A stretch of 64,000 bases of DNA from Chloroflexota bacterium (GTDB taxonomy: Bacteria > Chloroflexota > Anaerolineae > UBA4142). The DNA is taken from the NCBI GenBank assembly GCA_016208315.1, contig JACQYF010000074.1, positions 30,549 to 94,548 on the forward strand, written 5' to 3'. The translations under genes and the position numbers were made by a program. The notes beneath the pieces were generated by a model. The model had not been told where the DNA came from and made no database searches. It saw only the letters and a list, made by a program, of their open reading frames with translations. Shown here piece after piece: positions 35,112-43,821 of the stretch. Each line of letters begins with the position of its first letter. Positions within the stretch are counted from its first letter, which is position 1.

Positions 35112-36056
35112 GAATCGCGTCAACACCACCGCGCCCAGCGCGAGCGAGGCGACGAAAATCGTGATCAACCCGCCGAGAATCGGCACCTCGGTTAGCAGCC
35201 AGAGAACCAGCAAGCCGACGAGCATCGCGACAATCGGTACGATTGTAACCGTTTTGAACGCGCGAAGCAACTTTTCGCCGATGAACAAACTGACCGCAAT
35301 CCAGCCGAAAACCGCCGCGGCCGCCAGCAAAATGCCCAGGATCGCCGCCAGCGGAATGCCGAGGCAGGTGAGGACGAACAGGATTATCAGCGGCGGCGCG
35401 ATCAGCCAAGTGAGGCAGCCCACGCCAAGACTGGGCACCGCGGACTGCGCGGCGGTATTGCTCACCTGCTGCGTCTGCGTGGGCAGGAACACCAAGATCA
35501 GCGCGCCGAGCGCGGCGAGCGCCAGCGCGGTCACGAGACCGCCGAACAAGTCGGCCAAGAATCCAAACCCGTTAAACCCGCCAAACGGGCTGAAACCGGG
35601 GAAGGGCTGTCGAATTCCACTGCCGCGTGTGAAACTGCCGCGCACCACTGCGCCTTCCCTCTTGTCCGTAGACCCGCCAAAGACCAACACGTCGCGTTCC
35701 ACGACCGAGCCGGGCTGAAGGATCACCCTCCCGCCAAACATGGTGATGCCGCGCCCGACGCGGCCGGACACATCCACGGTGCCGCCAAAGATCACAATGT
35801 CCCGATCAATGCGCGCGCCCTCTTCGATCACGACATCGCCGCCAAACGAGACCACGTCACGCAGCACGTGCGCGCCGCTCGCGATGCGCGCCCCGCAGCC
35901 GAACAGCACAACGCTGCGCGTCGTCTCGTTCGACGCCACGCGCGTGTTGCCGCCGATACACAAGTCGTCACCGTCTCCAAACTCTTGCGCGAACGCGGGC
36001 GTCGCCGCGAACACGACCAGCAACAGCGCAACCAACAAGCCAAACCAGCGTTTCAT
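35085..36056 (-). CDS. Bactofilin-like beta-helix membrane protein
   Basis: A signal peptide (residues 1-23, ATPAFAQ) precedes a right-handed beta-helix-like region with repeated turns (RDVVSFGGDVVIEEGARIDR, DIVIFGGTVDVSGRVGRGI, ERDVLVFGGS), as in polymer-forming cytoskeletal proteins. From residue 180 there are several membrane helices. It is probably an envelope-stress or structural protein. The start overlaps the stop of the preceding gene (ATGA), so it is co-expressed with the ECF sigma pair. The C-terminus runs into a perfect palindrome and is probably altered. Confidence 0.75.
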   Translation of the reverse strand: MKRWFGLLVALLLVVFAATPAFAQEFGDGDDLCIGGNTRVASNETTRSVVLFGCGARIASGAHVLRDVVSFGGDVVIEEGARIDRDIVIFGGTVDVSGRVGRGITMFGGRVILQPGSVVERDVLVFGGSTDKREGAVVRGSFTRGSGIRQPFPGFSPFGGFNGFGFLADLFGGLVTALALAALGALILVFLPTQTQQVSNTAAQSAVPSLGVGCLTWLIAPPLIILFVLTCLGIPLAAILGILLAAAAVFGWIAVSLFIGEKLLRAFKTVTIVPIVAMLVGLLVLWLLTEVPILGGLITIFVASLALGAVVLTRFAARAAGPA

Positions 36057-36484
36057 TTTCGAAAACCTCCCACGGTTAGAGTGAGGAGACGTGGGGAAGA
36101 GCCAGCAACCACGCGCACCCAGACGAGCGTCAAAACGAGAACGGCGAGCGCATAGGCGAGCACCTGTGCGGCGCTAACGTTATGGGCGACTACGGTGACC
36201 GAAATCCAGAGCGCCTCGACGAGCGCCGTGCCGGTCGTTACGAACGGCGCCAACGCGATGACCGACCCGAGGATCACATCCGAGTTGGCGGCAAACACGA
36301 CTGCGATCACGACGAGCGCGCCGCCGATCAGTGCGGCCAACGCGGTCGCCGCAACGGCCAGCAGCCCCGCGCCGATCACGACTCGCCGTCGTGCTTGCGC
36401 GCGTTCCCGCTCGGCGATCTTCGCCATCACGCGCGCCGTAAAGCCCGGCGCCGGCGAAATCATCGTCACGTGTGATTCACGCAT
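36053..36484 (-). CDS. Probable anti-sigma factor-like membrane protein
   Basis: This 143-residue protein has a cytoplasmic N-terminal helix (GFTARVMAKIAERERAQARRR) and three hydrophobic segments. It starts inside the end of the ECF sigma gene, the usual place of an anti-sigma factor. I see no zinc-binding HxxxCxxC motif, so it is not a classical ZAS protein. The ATG at 36484 has a GAGGTGA site and is preferred to upstream starts that would overlap the sigma gene fully. Confidence 0.6.
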   Translation of the reverse strand: MRESHVTMISPAPGFTARVMAKIAERERAQARRRVVIGAGLLAVAATALAALIGGALVVIAVVFAANSDVILGSVIALAPFVTTGTALVEALWISVTVVAHNVSAAQVLAYALAVLVLTLVWVRVVAGSSPRLLTLTVGGFRK

Positions 36485-37095
36485 CGTTTGCTCACCTCGC
36501 TGTTGGACAAATTGTTCCCCTCCATTCCATTTCGGGGATCTTCGACAATTTGTCCTACGCCCGAAATCTCTCGCGCCAGCATTTGCCGTGCCCGGTGCAA
36601 TTTTACCTTCACCGCGCTCACCGAATCGCCCGTCGTCTTGGCAATCTCCGCGACCGGCTGATCGTGCCAATACCGCAGCACGACCACCAGACGACTTGCG
36701 GGCGAAAGCCGCTCTAGCAGTTTCTCAATCTCGCGTTGATCCTCGTGGCGGAGCGCCTGATCGTCCGGCTCCGGAGCATCGCTCGTCAGCATTTCGCTCA
36801 ACCCGTCGTCTTCCAGGGACAGCCACTGGAATTTCTTGCGGCGCAGGCGATCAATGCAGTAATGCGCGTCGATAGACAAGAGCCACGTCGCGAATTTCTG
36901 CTCGGTCCGGAATTTCTTCAGTTGGGCAAACGCCCGCAGAAAGGTTTCCTGCGCCGCGTCCTCGGCGTCGTTCGCGTTGCCCAGCATCCGATACGCCAGA
37001 TTGTAGACCGGCGTCTGGTACGTTTCGACCAGTTGAGCAAATGCGTTGTGATCGCCGCGTTGGGCCTGCTCCACGAGCCGCTGCTCTTCCAACAT
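36466..37095 (-). CDS. ECF-type RNA polymerase sigma factor
   Basis: This sigma-70 family factor has region 2 (NLAYRMLGNANDAEDAAQET with FLRAFAQLKKF and WLLSIDAHYCIDRLRRKK) and region 4 (RLSPASRLVVVLRYWHDQPV, VSAVKVKLHRARQML). It should direct transcription of an envelope-related regulon, including its own operon. After the normal end near residue 180 the last 30 residues (GVGQIVEDPRNG... onward) are encoded by an inverted repeat. A GTG one codon before the ATG could also start it. Confidence 0.92.
   Translation of the reverse strand: MLEEQRLVEQAQRGDHNAFAQLVETYQTPVYNLAYRMLGNANDAEDAAQETFLRAFAQLKKFRTEQKFATWLLSIDAHYCIDRLRRKKFQWLSLEDDGLSEMLTSDAPEPDDQALRHEDQREIEKLLERLSPASRLVVVLRYWHDQPVAEIAKTTGDSVSAVKVKLHRARQMLAREISGVGQIVEDPRNGMEGNNLSNSEVSKRCVNHT
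36502..36558 (+). repeat. GTAGGACAAATTGT inverted repeat in the sigma gene tail
   Basis: GTTGGACAAATTGT and ACAATTTGTCCTAC flank a 29-bp loop. It is related to the 27-bp GTAGG palindromes but has a longer centre. It encodes the C-terminal tail of the ECF sigma factor and overlaps the ribosome-binding region of the next gene. Confidence 0.75.
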
Positions 37096-37132
37096 CACCT
37101 CTTACTCTATGTACGGGGAAGAAATGGAAAGG

Positions 37133-37176
37133 TTACAAGTCTCAGGTCTCAAGTCACGGGTCGCAGGGCGCAGGTT
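37133..37176 (+). repeat. Heptad repeat, GAGACYT/GTGACYT family
   Basis: Units such as GTGACTT, GAGACCT and GAGACTT on the minus strand follow the four-helix-bundle gene and include its TGA stop. The same family lies upstream of that gene. Confidence 0.75.
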
Positions 37177-37585
37177 CGTCGAATGGTTCGCTGCCGATGA
37201 CCGCTTCGCGGAATCGGAAGAGCTTGCGTCCAAGTGTCTCGTAGCATTGATAGAGGTCCTTGTACAGAGTTTCGTCGGTAAGAGAACCGGTCTCCCATAG
37301 AGTGTTCAGATGTTCTTTCGTTTCGTCGCATTCTGCAAGAGCATAAGTCAGATGCTTGATGTATTCAGGGCGGTAATGCTTCCGGCCAAACCCCTCGACA
37401 ATGTTCGACTTGATGCCTTTGGATGAACGTCGAATCTGAGAGCCCTCCTCAAACATTTCAAACTTGGGCAGTTTCTCCAGCGTCATCTGGTGTACCCGTA
37501 CTACCAATGCTCGACTCAACTGAAAAACCTCAAGATCTTTGTAACTCTGAGGAACATTCCTGTTCGATGAATTCTGAGTTGTCAT
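37154..37585 (-). CDS. Four-helix-bundle protein (S23/IVP family)
   Basis: This helical protein belongs to the family first seen as 23S rRNA intervening-sequence proteins. It shows SYKDLEVFQLSRALVVRVHQ, QIRRSSKGIKSNIVEGFGR, and YIKHLTYALAECDETKEHL. Members are common in bacterial genomes, with unclear roles; the related Avd protein works in diversity-generating retroelements, but no reverse transcriptase is present here. The ATG at 37585 has an AAGGAG site. It is flanked on both sides by GACCTG-type heptads, suggesting insertion as a unit between the sigma and ABC genes. Confidence 0.85.
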   Translation of the reverse strand: MTTQNSSNRNVPQSYKDLEVFQLSRALVVRVHQMTLEKLPKFEMFEEGSQIRRSSKGIKSNIVEGFGRKHYRPEYIKHLTYALAECDETKEHLNTLWETGSLTDETLYKDLYQCYETLGRKLFRFREAVIGSEPFDEPAPCDP

Positions 37586-37600
37586 CGCACACTCCTTGGC

Positions 37601-37708
37601 ACTTGCGGCCTGAAACCTGCGATCTGAGACCTGGGACCTAAGACCTGGGACCTGCAACTTGCGACTTGCTATTAACCTGTGACCTGTGACTTGGGACCTG
37701 TGACCTGC
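37601..37708 (+). repeat. Heptad repeat, GACCTGN family
   Basis: More than ten units of the GACCTGT/GACCTGG type lie between the ABC ATPase gene and the four-helix-bundle gene. They encode the last residues of the ATPase (KSQVTG) and its stop. Confidence 0.8.
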
Positions 37709-38352
37709 ACGATCTTGCCATCGCGCATTCGAATCACGCGGTCGGCTTCCGACAGCATTTCCGGATCGTGCGTGACGAAGACGATGCTGCCCTTGCCGCG
37801 ATAACGCGCCAACAGTTCGACCACCTGGTAGCCGGTCGCCTGGTCGAGACTCGCAGTGGGTTCGTCGGCGAAGACAACGGCGGGGTTGTTGATGAGCGCG
37901 CGGGCGATGGCGACGCGCTGGCGCTGCCCAATCGAAAGCTGCCACGGAAAACGCTTGAGCATCGCTTCCATGCCCAACTCGGCAAGCAGTTCCTTGGCGC
38001 GCAGCAGCGCCGTCTTGTCGCGCTCGAGCGCGCCGACGAGAACATTTTCGAGGACGGTGAGATAGTTGATGAGAAAATGCTGCTGGAAAATAAAGCCAAA
38101 GCGCGCGCGCCGCAAGGCCACCAGCCCGCCGTCGCCCAGCACGGAATAGTCGCGGCCGTCGAAAACGATGCGCCCTTCGTTCGCGTGCTTCAACCCACTC
38201 ATCAAATACAATAACGACGATTTGCCGGAACCGGATGGCCCGACGATTCCGAGGAACTCGCCATCGTTCACATCAACACTCACGCGATTGACCGCGTACG
38301 TCGCGCCTTCGCCGTTGCGATAGACGAGACTGATTTCGTGCGCCTGGAGCAT
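37672..38352 (-). CDS. DevA/MacB-like ABC transporter ATP-binding protein
   Basis: This is the ATPase of the exporter made with the two permeases upstream. Walker A is GPSGSGKSS, Walker B VVFADEPTASLDQ, and the H-loop FVTHDPE. The signature reads LSIGQRQR instead of LSGGQ, with Ile in place of the first Gly; such variants occur among DevA-like proteins. Its last six residues and stop are encoded by GACCTG heptads. 227 residues. Confidence 0.9.
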   Translation of the reverse strand: MLQAHEISLVYRNGEGATYAVNRVSVDVNDGEFLGIVGPSGSGKSSLLYLMSGLKHANEGRIVFDGRDYSVLGDGGLVALRRARFGFIFQQHFLINYLTVLENVLVGALERDKTALLRAKELLAELGMEAMLKRFPWQLSIGQRQRVAIARALINNPAVVFADEPTASLDQATGYQVVELLARYRGKGSIVFVTHDPEMLSEADRVIRMRDGKIVQVTGPKSQVTG

Positions 38353-38357
38353 GGTGG

Positions 38358-38418
38358 CGTAAAACGTACTGCGTAAAACGTAAAAACCAATTTTTACGTT
38401 TTACGTTTTACGTTTTAG
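38358..38418 (+). repeat. Heptad repeat, AACGTAA family, inverted pair
   Basis: AACGTAA-type units face TTACGTT units across a short centre. The right arm supplies the TAA stop of the permease gene that ends at 38415, and the left arm lies just upstream of the ATPase start. Confidence 0.85.
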
Positions 38419-39554
38419 TCTCTCCTTTCGATAATCGTAATCGGGTCAAACTTGCGTAACTGCCAGATGACCGTGCTCGCCGCGAAAATGCCGACGATGA
38501 TGGGAATCGGCAAAGTGAATTGAATCGTGCGCCAGTTCAACGCCGAGAGCAGCATCCCGCGCGGTTCAAAGTAGGCCGCGTTGAGCATCGAATAAATGAG
38601 CTGCGAGATTACCAGCCCGAATACCCACGCGACCAGCGTCAGCGCAAGCGACTCGACGAGCGCGCGGCGAATCACGAACGCGCGCGGATAGCCGATCCCG
38701 AGCAACAGCCCAAACTCGTTCATCCGGTCCAGGAAATAGATCATGTTCAGCAGCCCGACCAGGAGCGAGAGCACGACCACGACGACACTGTTGATCGCCC
38801 ACACGATGGCATCCAACGAGGCCCAATCGCGGCTGTACCGCTCCATCTCCGCCGAGTACGTGAACACGCGCACGATTTGCTGATCGAGCGCGCGCAAACT
38901 GTTCTCCAAAGCGGCTTGGCCCTGCGGTTGCGGAAAGGCCAGCAGCGAGCGCGCATAGTTACGGAACTCGCTGCGCCGCGCGATATAGTCCAGCGACGCG
39001 AGCGAAATAACGGTCGGCCCGCGCAGGATGCCCACGACCTCCAGCTTACCCGCCAGAAATTCTTGCGAGTCATTTTTCGGATCGAGCACGTCGCCTAGCT
39101 CTAGATCGCGCCCCTTGATCACGACATCGTGCAGCGCCAGTTCCGCCGCGCCGGATCGCGGCAAGCGGCCGGCGATGAGTTCGAGATTGAATCGCTCCAT
39201 CAAGATGGGATAGACGAGATCGTCCACCGCGTAAATGTGCGTGCTCGTCTGGCCCGCCAGAGTGGGCAGATAGGTGGACAGGCGAATATCGGGATAGAGC
39301 GCGTAGATGTTCGGATCGCGCCGCAGCTCGGCCTTGGTCACCGCGTCGAGCGTGGTGTGCCCCTTTTGTCCGCTCGGCGAGACCTGCGCCGCCTCGCGAT
39401 AGACCTCGACCTTTTCGATGCTGGCGTCAATGATCGAGCCGGTCAGCACGCCCGTCAACGAAATGCCAAACACCGCCAATGCCAGCACCGCGAAGACGGG
39501 GGCGAGCTTGATCTTGTTGCGGAAGTAATACGTGAATACAGACAATGGATTCAT
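38415..39554 (-). CDS. DevC-like ABC transporter permease
   Basis: This FtsX-type permease has an N-terminal helix (FAVLALAVFGISLTGVL), an extracytoplasmic domain and a C-terminal three-helix unit (VVVVLSLLVGLLNMIYFLDR and FGLLLGIGYPRAFVIRRALVE). Its end, WQLRKFDPITIIERRD, is near-identical in pattern to the second permease, so the two arose by duplication. The ATG at 39554 excludes residues encoded by the adjacent GTAGGGGCG repeat. 379 residues. Confidence 0.9.
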   Translation of the reverse strand: MNPLSVFTYYFRNKIKLAPVFAVLALAVFGISLTGVLTGSIIDASIEKVEVYREAAQVSPSGQKGHTTLDAVTKAELRRDPNIYALYPDIRLSTYLPTLAGQTSTHIYAVDDLVYPILMERFNLELIAGRLPRSGAAELALHDVVIKGRDLELGDVLDPKNDSQEFLAGKLEVVGILRGPTVISLASLDYIARRSEFRNYARSLLAFPQPQGQAALENSLRALDQQIVRVFTYSAEMERYSRDWASLDAIVWAINSVVVVVLSLLVGLLNMIYFLDRMNEFGLLLGIGYPRAFVIRRALVESLALTLVAWVFGLVISQLIYSMLNAAYFEPRGMLLSALNWRTIQFTLPIPIIVGIFAASTVIWQLRKFDPITIIERRD

Positions 39555-39582
39555 CGTGTGGCACGTAGGGGCGGATTCAAGT

Positions 39583-39767
39583 GTAGGGGCGTACCCTTGT
39601 GGTCGCCCTGGACTGGGCGGGGACACCCCGACTGGGCGGGGGCGACCAAAAGGGTACGCCCCTACGGACGGCGCACGCGTTTGGATTGCGTAGGGGCAAT
39701 GCCTTGTGCTTGCCCCGTTGCCGCGCGCGCCACGCGGTCAGGGGCGACCACAAGGGTACGCCCCGAC
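39583..39767 (+). repeat. GTAGGGGCGTACCC palindromic repeats, two copies
   Basis: One inverted pair spans 39583-39665 and a diverged copy 39690-39767 (GTAGGGGCAATGCC start). Together they fill the 220-bp space between the two permease genes. They share the GGGGCGTACCCTTGTGGTCG core with 31956-32095. Confidence 0.8.
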
Positions 39768-39774
39768 ACCTCTC

Positions 39775-40902
39775 TCAATCGCGACGATCTATCACAGCAA
39801 CCGGATCCAACCGCCGCAATTGCCACGCGACTGTCGCGGTGGAGAACAGCCAGACGAATATCGGGACCGGCAACGTGCCGCTGAGCGCGCGCATATTGAA
39901 CAGACTCAGGGTCGCGCCTTGCGGCTCAAAGATCAACACGTTCAAGACTTGGTACACGATCGCGGAGAGAACCATCCCGACGATCCATGCGAGCACCGTG
40001 ATCGTCAGCGATTCGAGCGCGACGCGGCGCGCCAGAAACAGCCGGCTGTAGCCGATGCCGCGCAGAATGCCAAACTCGCCGACCCGTTGGCGAAAATAGA
40101 TGACGTTGAGCAGACCGACGCCAAGCGACAGGACAAACACAATGACGACGTTTACAAAAGTGAGAATGGAATCCACTTGATTCAAGAATTGGCTAATGAA
40201 ACGATTCCAATACGCGGGCGTTTCCATGACGACCTTTTCGTTAGCAATCGCATCCAACTCCGCGACGAGCGCGTCCATCTCGCCCGCACGCGGGATGAGG
40301 AGCAAGCCCGTCGCCGGACGCCCTTTCGTCGCGCGGGTGAGCGGCGCGAGGTTCAAGACCGTGTCGCCTTCGCTAATCCCCACGATGGTCCACTTGCCCG
40401 CTAAATTGTCGTCGCTATCCGCATCCCGCCCGATCTGGCTGCCGACCCACAGCCCGCGCGATTTGGCGACGGTGCTGTGCAGCATCACCTCGTCGGCGCG
40501 ATCCGTCGGCAATCGCCCTGCGCCCACGCGCACCTGCGTCGCCGCGAGCACGGCCGGCATAGCATCCTCGTTGACCGCGAAAATCGGAATCGCGCTCCGG
40601 TTGCCGAGCGACAGCCCGTAGGTGTAAATCGTCTGCTCGGGCAGCCATTGCGCGATGTGACCGTTCCGGTAAATCTCGGCGCGGACTGCCGGATCAATTT
40701 GCGCGAATCGCTTGTTGTAATTCGGCTCTACGATGACGAGCTTGTGGAACGGCGAGATGAACGCGCGGATCGAATCGAACATCGTGCCCGTGAGCACGAG
40801 CGAGAGCGAAATGCCAAAGACCGCCAGCACCAGGATGCCGAGCAGCGGCAGCGCTTTGCGCTTGTTGCGCGCATAGTAGAGAAAGATCGAAAGCGGATTC
40901 AT
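39775..40902 (-). CDS. DevC-like ABC transporter permease
   Basis: This is the second permease of the exporter, paralogous to the one at 38415 (both start NPLS and end with a RRD/ERRD tail after WQLR). The N-terminal helix is LLGILVLAVFGISLSLVL. The C-terminal unit contains VIVFVLSLGVGLLNVIYFRQ and FGILRGIGYSRLFLARRVALE. Length is 375 residues. With the ATPase it makes a heterodimeric complex; the HlyD protein at 33647 is the likely adaptor. The substrate is unknown. Confidence 0.9.
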   Translation of the reverse strand: MNPLSIFLYYARNKRKALPLLGILVLAVFGISLSLVLTGTMFDSIRAFISPFHKLVIVEPNYNKRFAQIDPAVRAEIYRNGHIAQWLPEQTIYTYGLSLGNRSAIPIFAVNEDAMPAVLAATQVRVGAGRLPTDRADEVMLHSTVAKSRGLWVGSQIGRDADSDDNLAGKWTIVGISEGDTVLNLAPLTRATKGRPATGLLLIPRAGEMDALVAELDAIANEKVVMETPAYWNRFISQFLNQVDSILTFVNVVIVFVLSLGVGLLNVIYFRQRVGEFGILRGIGYSRLFLARRVALESLTITVLAWIVGMVLSAIVYQVLNVLIFEPQGATLSLFNMRALSGTLPVPIFVWLFSTATVAWQLRRLDPVAVIDRRD

Positions 40903-40904
40903 CA

Positions 40905-40931
40905 GTGGGTCAATTTGGCAAATTGACCTAC
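40905..40931 (+). repeat. 27-bp GTAGG...CCCAC palindrome
   Basis: On the minus strand arms GTAGGTCAATTTG and CAAATTGACCCAC flank one base, with one mismatch at the third position. It supplies the TAG stop of the gene ending at 40928 and lies just before the start of the permease. Confidence 0.8.
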
Positions 40932-41911
40932 GCCGTCGCGGGCGGCGCGCTCATCGCCAGGTATCCTTCCGTCCAGTACGTAGATTCAAACACGCGGAAT
41001 AGCCCGGAGACGAACAATAGGATCAGCAACATCGGAATACCGATGATCGCGCCGACGATAATTCCCGGAACCGCCGAGTTCATGGCGATGCCGATGGCAA
41101 TTCCGATCCCAACCGGAATGCCGATGAGAATCAACCCGACCGGAATCATCAGGATCCCGAATCCGATTTCAATGCCGATGAGGAGAATGTACAAGACGAT
41201 GGTGTTACCGAGATTCGCGCGCACGAGGCGATAGCCCTCACGGATCGAATCCATCGCGCCGCGCTGGGCGATCACGCACGCCCGGACAAAGAATTCGTAA
41301 AAGGGCCGAATCACCAATTGGACCAAGATCAGCAAGATGATGACACAGCAAAAGATCAGCACCGACCCAAACGCTCCCGCGATCACCACCCTGATCAGTT
41401 CGTCCGGCGCGCGTCCACCCGCGGCGCCGATTAGCGGGATGAGCGAAGCGATGAGCGGAACCGCCGCGATGACAATGAGCGCGAAGGACACGACGAACAA
41501 AGGAACGTTCACGAGCAGCGCGATGCCGAGCAACGACTTGAAACGGTCGGCGCCGATACGAAACCCGCGCCGCACGGTTGGGATCGTCTGATCCGTCTCC
41601 AATTCCGCCACCAAGCCGACGAGCGCGCCGCGGCTCAACAAGCGCACGATGATCGAGAGCACGACCAAGATGAGCGCGATGCATATCGCGGCGGCAACGA
41701 TGACGACGATGAGTTCGGCAAAGTTGGGCGGCAGGTTGGGCGCGATTCCGCCAGGACCGCCGCGACCATCGCCGTCCCCGAAACTGTAATTGCCGACGTT
41801 GAAATTCGCGCCGCCGCCGCCAAACAGCGCGAGCAAAATCCCAAAGAGCCACAACGCGCGGTACCGCCACATGACCTGAAACGAACGCGTGATCAATCGC
41901 CCATAGTCCAT
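40928..41911 (-). CDS. Multi-pass membrane protein (DUF7544/DUF4013-like)
   Basis: This 327-residue protein has six hydrophobic regions and a Gly-rich extracytoplasmic loop near residues 30-55 (GGGGANFNVGNYSFGDGDG). The sequence ISREGYRLVRANLGNT-like region (MDSIREGYRLVRANLGNTI) is typical of GDPD-type or DUF4013 membrane domains. The function is unknown, and the DUF assignment is tentative. The ATG has an AGGGGAGG site. Its end overlaps a palindrome that gives the TAG stop. Confidence 0.65.
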   Translation of the reverse strand: MDYGRLITRSFQVMWRYRALWLFGILLALFGGGGANFNVGNYSFGDGDGRGGPGGIAPNLPPNFAELIVVIVAAAICIALILVVLSIIVRLLSRGALVGLVAELETDQTIPTVRRGFRIGADRFKSLLGIALLVNVPLFVVSFALIVIAAVPLIASLIPLIGAAGGRAPDELIRVVIAGAFGSVLIFCCVIILLILVQLVIRPFYEFFVRACVIAQRGAMDSIREGYRLVRANLGNTIVLYILLIGIEIGFGILMIPVGLILIGIPVGIGIAIGIAMNSAVPGIIVGAIIGIPMLLILLFVSGLFRVFESTYWTEGYLAMSAPPATA

Positions 41912-41923
41912 TGTGATCCTCCC

Positions 41924-42502
41924 CTAAATCATGAATTCGGCGACCAATCGGTGTGGTATGGCCCGAAACCTTCCCCAATCGCGCCAATCGTCCGGCAGTC
42001 GCTCCAACGCGTCTGCCACGTCGGTCAACTCGCGCCACTCGACCTCGCGAAAATCGGCGATGTCTTCGTCTAGATCCGTCACGTGCGGCGGCTCGCTCGA
42101 TTCGCCCGTGAGGAAAACGTACGAGACGAACGGCACGCGGTCAATCCCATTGCGAAATTCAAATTCGATCACGCCGAGGAATTGCGCCAGCGGCACATTC
42201 AAGCCGGTCTCTTCGAAAATCTCGCGCCGAGCCGCATCGTCCACGCGCTCGCCCGTCTTGACGCCGCCCGACATCAAGCGATACGCGCCGGGCGGATAGA
42301 AATGCTTGGTGTGCAACAACACGCGGTTCCCCGGACGCGGCATCGCGAGTACGACCTCGGCCTGCCTTTTGCCGCGGCGTTCGGCAATCGTCGCGGGCGT
42401 CACGTCGAGCGGGCGCGACCAGCGCCGCGGCGGCCCGTACTTTGCCGCGAGCGCGGCGATTTCGTCGGGATTGACCAGCGATCCGGTGGTTTCATTCATC
42501 AT
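41924..42502 (-). CDS. NUDIX hydrolase
   Basis: This pyrophosphohydrolase has a complete Nudix box: GGVKTGERVDDAARREIFEE followed by TGLNV. Substrates of the family include nucleoside diphosphate derivatives; the specific one is unknown. Two adjacent ATG codons (42502 and 42499) are possible; a longer frame to 42586 is rejected because it would cover the MFS promoter. It is divergent from the MFS gene and ends 13 bp before the start of the membrane-protein gene. Confidence 0.9.
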   Translation of the reverse strand: MMNETTGSLVNPDEIAALAAKYGPPRRWSRPLDVTPATIAERRGKRQAEVVLAMPRPGNRVLLHTKHFYPPGAYRLMSGGVKTGERVDDAARREIFEETGLNVPLAQFLGVIEFEFRNGIDRVPFVSYVFLTGESSEPPHVTDLDEDIADFREVEWRELTDVADALERLPDDWRDWGRFRAIPHRLVAEFMI

Positions 42503-42533
42503 ATCACACCCGATTCGAATATCCAAAAACGTG

Positions 42534-42562
42534 TTGACATTCTTTTTGAATCCGAGTATAGT
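42534..42562 (+). promoter_or_regulatory. Sigma-70-type promoter for the MFS gene
   Basis: TTGACA (42534-42539) and TATAGT (42557-42562) are spaced by 17 bp and end 26 bp before the ATG at 42589. Confidence 0.85.
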
Positions 42563-42588
42563 CGCCGTATTTGTGCTTGGGAGCAAGA

Positions 42589-43815
42589 ATGTCCAATCGC
42601 CTGCAAGCGCTCTGGAACGAATTCCCGCGCCAGTTCTGGATCCTCTTCGGCGGCACGTTGATCAATTCGCTTGGCAACGGGATGGTCTTTCCGTTCATGA
42701 CGCTGTACCTGCACGAGCAGCTCAATTTGTCGTTGACGCTGGTTGGTTTTGCGCTGACGTTGTGGGCCGGCAGCGGGGTCGCCGGGCAGTTGATCGGCGG
42801 TTCGCTCTCCGACCAATTTGGCCGCCGCAAACTGATGCTGTTCAGTCTCATCTCCAGCGCGATCTTGCTCCCCATCTTCGGCTTGGCCGATTCATTCGCC
42901 AGCGCGGCCGCGGTGGCGGTCCTCTTGGGCATTTTCGGCTCGATGTACCAACCCGCGCGCGACGCGATGGTAGCCGACCTGGTCGGATCGGACAAGCGAC
43001 CGCAGGCGTACGGCTTGGTGCGCGTCGTTAGCAATCTCGGCATCGCCATCGGGCCGGCGATTGGCGGCTTTCTCGCGACGCGTTCGTACTTGCTCGCGTT
43101 TACGGTCAGCGCCGCGGCGACGTTTGCGTTCTTCCTCGTCAGCGTATTATTTATCCGCGAGACGCGGCCCGCGGTCGTGCTGCGCGATCCAGCTCAACCG
43201 GCCCCGGGCACTTTCCTATCCGTGCTGAGCAACATCCCGTTCGTCGTTTTTTCGGCGGCGACCACTTTTGTCATTCTCGCCGCGGTGCAAATGATGACCG
43301 TGCTGCCCGTCTACATGAACGATCAATTCGGACTCGGCGCGAGTTACTTTGGCTGGGTGATGACGACGAACGCGGGTCTGGTCGTCCTTTTCCAATTCCC
43401 CATCACGCGCGCGACCCAAAAACTCCCCCGCCTCCCGTTGATGGCGACCGGCGCGCTCCTCTACGCGGCCGGCGTCGGCAGCGTCATGTTCGGCAATGCG
43501 TTCCCCCATTTCATCGCCGCGATGGTCATAGTTACCTTGGGCGAAATGATCATCTCGCCTACTGCCACTTCGGTGACCGCCGACCTCGCACCCGCCGATA
43601 TGCGCGGGCGCTACATGAGCGTTCTCGGCCTGACGTGGACGCTCGGTTTTGGTCTGGGACCCGTCCTCGGCGGCATCGTCAGCGATCAGATCGCGCCCCG
43701 TGCCCTTTGGCCGGCGATGGCGAGCGCGGCGCTGGCGGGCGGCATCGCCTACCTCGTCCTCGCGCGATTTCTCGCGACGCGCGAACCGCGCGCGGTAATC
43801 ACACCGGCGGACTGA
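42589..43815 (+). CDS. Major facilitator superfamily transporter
   Basis: This is a 12-helix MFS exporter, probably for drugs or small metabolites. The loop 2-3 motif is GGSLSDQFGRRKLM and its second-half counterpart is weaker. Other typical stretches are GNGMVFPFMTLYLHEQ, DLVGSDKRPQAYGLVRVVSNLGIAIGPAIGG and PADMRGRYMSVLGLTWTLGFGLGPVLGG. Its 408 residues are typical. The ATG at 42589 has a GGGAG site and its own strong promoter. Confidence 0.92.
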   Translation: MSNRLQALWNEFPRQFWILFGGTLINSLGNGMVFPFMTLYLHEQLNLSLTLVGFALTLWAGSGVAGQLIGGSLSDQFGRRKLMLFSLISSAILLPIFGLADSFASAAAVAVLLGIFGSMYQPARDAMVADLVGSDKRPQAYGLVRVVSNLGIAIGPAIGGFLATRSYLLAFTVSAAATFAFFLVSVLFIRETRPAVVLRDPAQPAPGTFLSVLSNIPFVVFSAATTFVILAAVQMMTVLPVYMNDQFGLGASYFGWVMTTNAGLVVLFQFPITRATQKLPRLPLMATGALLYAAGVGSVMFGNAFPHFIAAMVIVTLGEMIISPTATSVTADLAPADMRGRYMSVLGLTWTLGFGLGPVLGGIVSDQIAPRALWPAMASAALAGGIAYLVLARFLATREPRAVITPAD

Positions 43816-43821
43816 TTCCCT

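Noticed and set aside
34951..35409. A minus-strand frame of 152 codons through the palindrome ending VNEGDVSI
   Set aside because: It overlaps the bactofilin-like gene in another frame, and most of it is palindrome-encoded. Only its end may be a remnant of the original C-terminus.
37154..37585. Four-helix-bundle gene as an Avd protein of a diversity-generating retroelement
   Set aside because: No reverse transcriptase, template repeat or variable-repeat target gene is visible nearby.
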